Source of the DNA: Agrocybe praecox
Lineage: Eukaryota > Basidiomycota > Agaricomycetes > Agaricales > Agrocybaceae
Reading direction: 5' to 3'
DNA length: 64,000 nt
NCBI GenBank assembly: GCA_964017145.1
Contig: OZ024843.1
Coordinates: 3,428,443-3,492,442 of the forward strand
Shown here: positions 57,891-64,000 of the stretch, piece by piece
Position numbering within the stretch: the stretch's first letter is position 1
Layout of the letters: each line of letters starts with the position of its first letter
The notes under the pieces: generated by a model
What the model was told of the DNA's origin: nothing
Database searches by the model: none
The model's input: only the letters and a program-made list of their open reading frames with translations
Program-made: the position numbers and the translations under genes

Positions 57891-60578
57891 ATGAATGAAT
57901 CTTTAATTAGTAGGTGCGTTTTCTACCAAATACCACTCATTACCAAGGAGCTGATAACATCTTCTATAGACCCGTTTACATTGTCCCATCCCACTGCGGT
58001 ACAGACCTCCCTATATGCCGGGGCTCTCTTTGCAAAGTTTGATCCTACGGGCCGATTCATCGCTACCGCGCGCTCGAACAACTATGCTGAAATTTGGGAC
58101 TTGGAAACGCGAGCGCCGATCAGGCTGCTAGATGGGCACGTAAAAGCTATCACCAGCATCGAGTGCGTCCCTCCTTCCCATTTTTACCTCTTTGATATGG
58201 GCTGACAAGGCCATATACCCCCCACAGCTGGTCGCGAAACTCGCGATACCTACTCACATCTTCCAAAGACTGGAACATCGTCCTATGGGACTTATCCTCC
58301 ACCTGCGATCCTCCCCAGCGGAGAAGCACAATCCGCTTCGACGCGCCGGTCGTTTCTGCCTCGTTCCATCCGAGGAATAGCCAGATCGTGCTCGCGGTGC
58401 TCGCTACGGGCGAAGCGTTCGTGTGTGATATGCGGAAATCGCATCGGGCGAGGGTGGAGTTGCTGGAGGCTGTGGTGGACGATGTGGATGAGGAGGATGG
58501 GCAGGGTCCAGTTCGGTATGTGTATATTGTATACTATTACCTCTTCTTGCCGATGAATGCCAGTACATGCTGACGAATACGAATATCGTAGCTCAGGGAT
58601 CACAGTCGCGAGGTTCGATCCGACGGGCAAGAATATATTTGTGGGCACCGCGGCTGGCTGTGTGTTGGTCTTCAACGCCCGTACGAAAATTGTACGTTTC
58701 TGTCCGTCTGTCTTTCCTTTTTTTTTTCCACTTGTGTCTTGTGTCTGACTGACTGAGTGACTTGCTTCCCTTGCTTCCTATAGATGATCGCACGCCATAA
58801 AATATCAGGCGCTGGTACGATGAAAGGACTGGATTTTACGAAATCTGGAAGGTACATCCCATTCCCACTTTTCACTCACTATCCAATTCCAACGCCACCT
58901 TTCCCCCCCCCCTTCTTCCCATAGGCGACTAGTGACCAACTCCTCCGACCGCACCCTCCGACAATTCATCCTACCGACCTACCCACCACTACCACTACCA
59001 CCACTATCATCAACAACCGACGCAGAAACCCAAACCCAAACCCAAAACCCTCCACAACTACCACCACCACAGCCGTTCATGGACGTTGAATTGGAACCGA
59101 CGCATAAATTCAGCGATCCGATTAATAGGACTGCGTGGCATGCGATGTGTTATAGTCCGGATGGGGAGTGGTTGGCTGGTGGTGGGTCTTCTCTTCCTTC
59201 TCCCCCTTTAAAATTCTTCTTTTCTCTGCTTCTTTCTCTGCTTTTTCTGTTTTTTGGTGGTACACCCCGTCCCGAAAAACCAAAACTGACTGATCAACAT
59301 CTATCTATGAATCCCTTACAGGCTCGGCAGATCCTGCGGGACATAAGATCTACATATGGGATATATCCAATGATGGACAGCTGGCTAGTGCGCTTGATGG
59401 TGGGCGGGAGCCGTTGACGTATTTACATGTAAGTCTTTGTTTTGATTTTGTTGGCTTGTCTTTCCCTTCGCGTCGAATCGCGGACTCTCCATATTGGGGA
59501 GATGCCTTTTATGCTTTTATGATCTCGATACATTTGTCTGGAGGGCAGTGAAATGTGGGGCTCAGAGAGAACGCTGAGGATATAAAGCCCAGCGATTTGA
59601 CGACTCTCTATACTTAATAAACCCCCGGTTGTGGAAGAAAAGAGAGTTACCCACTTTTCGTGGATTTGCTCCTCTGGTTGCTGAGGACATCTCACCATCT
59701 GTTTTCTTTTTCCTTTTCCACAAGCCTCATGCTGAGCGCTGAGCGCTTTTTTCCTGCCGTATGCTCGCTCAATCCGTGTGTCGGTGCTAGGCAGGCGATT
59801 ATCAACCTTTATGTTTGTTCCTTATCCTATTCCTATCACTAATAACTATCAACCACTTTTACTTTTGGGTGATTTATCTTTCCGTTGTTTTTTTTATGTG
59901 GTTTCTTTATTTTATTTCGTTGGCTTGAGCACTTGGGCTTACGATTCTATTCTAATTCCTGGTTTTTGCTTACCCTGTACAGTGGCATCCTTTAAGGTCG
60001 TCCTTCGCTTCGACTACGAATCAGGGGAGTATCCTGATATGGCACCATCCCAATCCGGAGAGGTGGGGTGCGTTTGCGGGGGGATTTGAGGAGGTTGATG
60101 AAAATGTTGAATATGAGGAACGGGAGGATGAGTTTGATATTGTGCGTTTTGCTCTTACTTACTCGTCAAGCCCTATTTTCTCATTGAACTTGTCTTTATT
60201 TAGGAGGATGAGAGCGTCCTATACGAACGAAAGATGAAAGCCGAAGAAGAAGAAGTGGATATCGATACTGTCGTCTCTGGCGCGCAGGCTGCTGCTGCTG
60301 GTCTGGGAACGAACTTTGGGAAGGGGAAGGAGAAAGGAAAGGGGATGCAGAGTGGGGCGGTTACTCCTGTTACTCCTGTTCCTTTGTCGTTGTCGAAAGC
60401 GCAAGGACAAGGACAACCTATGGACCTGGATAAGCTCGGAGTCGGAACTGGCAGCATCGGTGACACTGAGCATGTCGATATCGAGACTTCATGGGCGGAA
60501 GAGGAACCGGATGATGATGTTCCAGGCGGGTTGAAGTTGAAGATTGTGATGGATAATGATGCTTCGGATTATTATTGA
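57891..60578 (+). CDS. SWD1: COMPASS/Set1 complex subunit Swd1 (RBBP5 homologue)
   Basis: Nine exons: 57891-57909, 57970-58162, 58228-58515, 58592-58691, 58784-58851, 58925-59181, 59322-59428, 59983-60141, 60204-60578; 521 residues. Swd1/RBBP5 is a WD40 scaffold that activates Set1 for histone H3 lysine-4 methylation in the nucleus. It starts MNESLINPFTLSHP, then FDPTGRFIATARSNNYAEIWD, HVKAITSIDWSRNSRYLLTSS, WNIVLWDL, FHPRNSQIVLA, RFDPTGKNIFVGTAAG, TNSSDRTLRQF, SPDGEWLAGGSADPAGHKIYIWD and STTNQGSILIWHPN, followed by GAFAGGFEEVDENVEYEERE, the hinge/activation segment typical of RBBP5. The C-terminus is acidic and disordered. Intron 7 (59429-59982) is 554 nt against 60-140 nt for the others. 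Exon 1 is only 19 nt. Confidence 0.95.
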
Positions 60579-62066
60579 CTTTGAATTTTATTTTTTTTGT
60601 TGAGTAGATGTTGTACTTATCTGTCTATCTGTTCTGTGCAAGTTATTTTAAGTACGTTGATTGGGTTTTTTCTTATTAGACTTTTTATTTGTTTGTTTTT
60701 AGGAAGTTTATGCTGAGTCAGGTAGAGAGGCGCTACTTAGTGGTGATTAACTCAGTCATCGATCTTGGGCGGTATATTTTTTTCTCGCTTCTCGTTCGCT
60801 TCGAATTCATTCTTTCTAGGCTCGAAAGTCAAGATTGTATCATATACACCGACTTTCGCCATCATGCGGACTGGCGGACTTGCGTTGCTGCTGCTGTGTG
60901 TGCGTAGAAGCTATATACATACATACTACTGATTGAAAATCAGTCCCGAAATATCGTGAGCAAGACCACCCCATTTCAACATCTCTCCATTGGAGAATCA
61001 TGCGCATTAATGGGCAGTAGCGTTGCTTAAGGACCAATAATCCGGTATTGACAACCAGCTTATCGATCGCGCGATAAAAGTTATACGTTGATGCTTTAGT
61101 AAATTAGTTGTGAGGGCCATCTTGTGAAGAAGATCAAGTAGTGAGAATGTAGCGCACATTTTAACCGAGAGCTGCGACGCCGGATAGAATCCACGATGCA
61201 GTAGCTAGATGTGTGGTGGAATAGCACGGTCACAGCCGCGGTACCGAAACGCGATGGCATGGCTACTGTTTGTGTGGAGAACTAGCAGTGCTTGATAGCA
61301 CGGGATTGGATTCAGGCAATATAGACAACACAATTGGGTGTAACGTGCGCCCTCGTAGCCATAACAGATGAAAAATAGAATTTAATGTAATTCAAGATGA
61401 AGGTAAGACTCTCTATTCTCCCATGGTTCTGAAGCTGCCCGTAGATTAGGCGCCCAGAAGTTGACTTAACACTAGTTCAAGCTAACAACATTCAGCACAG
61501 TTGTAATATCATTAAAAATAGGGAGCGGTGGGTGGGTAAAAAATCTGACGCTGTTCTAGTGTTGCTGAATAGATGTTATTGATAATTGCGAGGATTCTTG
61601 ATAGAGACGTAGCCGGAAGACGCCGGAACGGTGGAAAGGACTTAGGAAAGCGCAGGTGGTGGTGACCTAGTCACAAACTGTGACTAGAGTTGGAAACTAG
61701 AGCCGAAGTGCCGCTCCACCCAAGACCGAATTCTAGCTCTTCATTCCTACCTCATTTTGCTATAGAATGAGAATCCATGGACTCGTTCCCAGTCGATCCA
61801 ATTCTCTCAAATGTCCGCCATGAGACTCGTTGAATCTCCATCCAAGTGCTGATGGTCCCAGCGTGGCACACGGCGCGCAATAAGAATGCAAGAAGAAACA
61901 CGAGAATAAAAGAGTAAGACATGAAGGGCAAAGACGATCGAGTCAGACCGTGACGACCTTCCATTTGAAATACCTAGCGACGTCCTCAGAAAATCCGACC
62001 TAAGATGTCAATAATTGCAACAAAGTAGTCGATAATCATATGCTACTAGTCAGAAAATCATATCCT
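60579..62066. other. Intergenic, no gene seen
   Basis: 3' UTR of SWD1 (T-rich to about 60700), then about 1.3 kb with no coding features on either strand. Confidence 0.5.
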
Positions 62067-62654
62067 TTAGAAAAATGCCCGCCAGACTGTCCGGCGGACT
62101 GTACGCCAGACTTTTGTGGTGCATTGCCTTAGTGTAACGTGTTACAAAATACGTGACTGTTCTGTGACATCCCGCCACCACTGTCTGACCTTGTCATCGT
62201 CGTGCGTTCGGTCTTTTTCGTCGTTGCCTCTACCTTCGCTACGTTTTTGAGTGGCTCTCTAGAGTGAGCCACATGACACTATCGCGTGTATTGTATGGCT
62301 TCTATCGAGTACTGACTCCCCAGTTTAAGAACAAAAAAAAAAGCCGGTGATCACTGATCACCAGCACCGACACCGACAATTTACACCGTGTGAGTGCCAT
62401 CATCACGCCGCGGCGCTCGAAGTTCATTACCACACCTTGCGCGCTTGAGTGGCGCCTCCAGTGCGTCAGGTAGCCAGCGCGGTGTGATGACAATGTGCTC
62501 ATCATTGTCGTTGTCGAGCCACAATAGTGGGAGGGCAGGCAATAGAGTGTCACTCACGGTACATAAGACTCAGAGCCTTGTCACCTTTCTGTCACGTTAA
62601 GGTGGCATTGTCCGGCGGACTGTCTGGCGGATAGTCCGCCGGACAATTTTCTAA
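62067..62654. mobile_element. TIR-bounded element (~588 bp, non-autonomous)
   Basis: The ends are inverted repeats (TTAGAAAA then TCCGGCGGACT / CCGCCAGAC words). Within each end these CCGGCGGAC words are themselves repeated and inverted, giving a small hairpin. About 27 of the first 35 positions match between ends. The interior is GC-rich and contains CGACAACGACAATGATGAG and TGGCGCCTCCAGTGCG, with no transposase frame. No clear target-site duplication. It lies beside the 3' end of the caspase-like gene. Confidence 0.5.
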
Positions 62655-63041
62655 CAGCCCAGATGTCCTCCTACTAGTAAATACTATATCTCTTTTCTGA
62701 ATTGAAAAAGGGAATCTAAAATAGCTTATTAGTTCAATTATATTATCCAGTCTCTTTTGTTTTCTGTATCTAAGCTACAAAGAGGAAACGAAGAGGGTAA
62801 TTTATAATTAACTTGAACAATAAACTTTGGCATCCTGTCAAATTCGAATGGTAGGTGTTTCTAAATGCAGAAAAGATTGGATGCTTTGTTCGACTGGTAA
62901 AGGGGGCGTTTTTGAAATTCCCCTTGTCATTTTCTCTCAGCGTAAAACCGATATTTTTGATCACATTTATCGTATATTTTTTAAGAGCTTAAATTTACTT
63001 CTGCGCCTAGTGGTAAAAGTCTGCCACTTGGCAGGTCTGAA

Positions 63042-64000
63042 TCATATCCGAAATCTCTTGCTCATATCCTGCAACGAGTCACTCGAATCAGAAAAATACA
63101 TAAGAGTTCACAACTGATACTCACTAGAGGGCGATGACTGGATATCTATGGGACATTTTAAATTCAATTCTTTCACCAGGCTTTCAGCTCTACATACCTG
63201 TGGATTTTGGAAATTATGGTCTTCCACCTCATCCGGTTGTATTGTTTTTTCTTTCTTGCCTCGTTGTGACCGTTTGTGGCTGTACAGTCTCACCTTTTTC
63301 TTGTGATCCATGGAAGCTCTGTGCAGAGGTATATAGTGCTCATGGATCTTATGGCTATAACCCAAAAGCACATTAGAAATTTGACCATGCGGATTATGAT
63401 ATTCATTATTACCTGACAAGAATTAGAACCTCTTTGAGGCTGCGCTGTGGGGTTTCTCCTATGAATGAACAAAAAGCTGAAATCTAGACTGCTACTATCC
63501 CAACGGAAATCAGACGTTAAACATACGGAGTATATCCACCAGGTAGGCTGTTAATGATCTTCCCTTTGTATCTTCCCATGCCAGTTCGCTATCCTTAGCC
63601 GCTGAAAGGCATACCTAAATATTATTATTGTTAGCTCTTGTGCCATAAAAAGACGGCATTTTGCATACGACGTCTGCCTTTAGCTCCAATGTATCATGTA
63701 GAATAGGCTGATTACGACAGTAACCGGTGCAATACTTTGCGATGGGCGACTCAGATAGCTGTCTTTCCATGCGGGGTGGTCGAAGCATTCCGGGCTTCAT
63801 CGATGTGGAGGGTGTCGGCTGGCTTGGTGTGAGAATATTTGTGCCGTTCGCTGGCAAATCTTCTATGAGTTCAATTTTAATCCCAAGAGCCTTCTTCCTT
63901 TGAGGAATCCTCATAGGCTTGGCTGGGATTGGGTCGGATGATGAACCACCGTTACCTTTCATCAAAGATACTTGAGAACTTAAGTCTTCCGAAATGTCCT
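63042..64000 (-). CDS. Caspase-like peptidase (C14, metacaspase-like), C-terminal part
   Basis: Six exons read on the minus strand, entering from beyond the right edge: 64000-63669, 63614-63527, 63458-63413, 63354-63198, 63145-63125, 63068-63042. Visible protein, about 223 residues: a disordered P/S/K-rich linker, then ADVVCLSAAKDSELAWEDTKGRSLTAYLVDIL, which I know as the substrate-pocket region after the active site in agaric caspase-like proteins. It ends LKEVLILVSHKIHEHYIPLH, HNFQNPQISSHRPLDMSKRF, matching the family's typical NFQNPQ...HRPLDM tail. The catalytic His/Cys lie outside the window, so activity cannot be judged. Each intron is 52-68 nt. The acceptor at 63459 (CATAG) could alternatively be the TTTCAG at 63477. 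Confidence 0.7.

Noticed and set aside
61752..61964. 70-codon minus-strand frame with a hydrophobic stretch
   Set aside because: No conserved features, no promoter context, and length within chance expectation.
63003..63055. tRNA-like string (GCGCCTAGTGGTAAAAG... GGTCTGAATC)
   Set aside because: The apparent B box differs from the GGTTCGANTCC consensus and no cloverleaf can be drawn; the interval is also explained as the last exon of the caspase-like gene.

Overview
The window looks like nuclear DNA of a mushroom-forming basidiomycete (Agaricomycetes). Nearly every gene is split by introns of about 45-75 nt with GT..AG ends. Several products belong to families I know from Agaricomycetes: CYP63-like P450s, F-box/leucine-rich proteins, an abundant uncharacterised membrane-protein family, and a caspase-like peptidase with the long agaric tail. 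Exon models were built by hand from reading frames, splice motifs and family similarity. Exon lengths keep the frame in every model, but no transcript or database search was available.

Layout. 1-360 is the 5' end of a membrane-protein gene leaving the window. 361-7266 is repeat-rich and contains ERG2 (2863-3684) and two TIR-bounded elements. 7267-15273 is a compact block on the + strand: a large disordered protein, a PHO85-type cyclin, and the dynein regulator PAC1/LIS1. An F-box-like gene (16126-17582, -) and a decayed steroid 5-alpha-reductase-like gene (about 17.8-18.7 kb) follow. 18.7-32.8 kb is a gene desert with microsatellites and small inverted-repeat elements; the only convincing gene in it encodes a short Q-rich protein (23604-24392, -). 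32.8-41.6 kb is dense: a second F-box-like paralogue, calcineurin B (CNB1, -), the mitochondrial tRNA-modification GTPase MSS1 (+), an SDR oxidoreductase (-) and a full-length member of the membrane family seen at position 1.

41.6-52.6 kb holds two paralogous P450 genes in mirror orientation. They have almost the same 17-exon structure and flank a UAA-type nucleotide-sugar transporter and a WDR89-like WD40 protein. 52.9-55.7 kb is an unusual structure: a 2.6-kb segment bounded by ~55-bp inverted repeats, flanked by a directly repeated ~130-bp sequence, containing nested hairpins and a small gene for a basic, putatively tail-anchored protein. The window closes with a single-pass membrane protein (-), the COMPASS subunit SWD1 (+), another TIR element, and the C-terminal half of a caspase-like peptidase (-) running off the right edge.

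There is no sign of one pathway cluster. The P450 pair, SDR and ERG2 are not contiguous, and most genes are housekeeping: sterol synthesis, dynein regulation, calcium signalling, mitochondrial tRNA modification, histone H3K4 methylation. The most novel material is the inverted-repeat element with its unrecognised gene at 53-55.6 kb, the reciprocal intron difference between the two P450 paralogues, and the relics and TIR elements in the desert.
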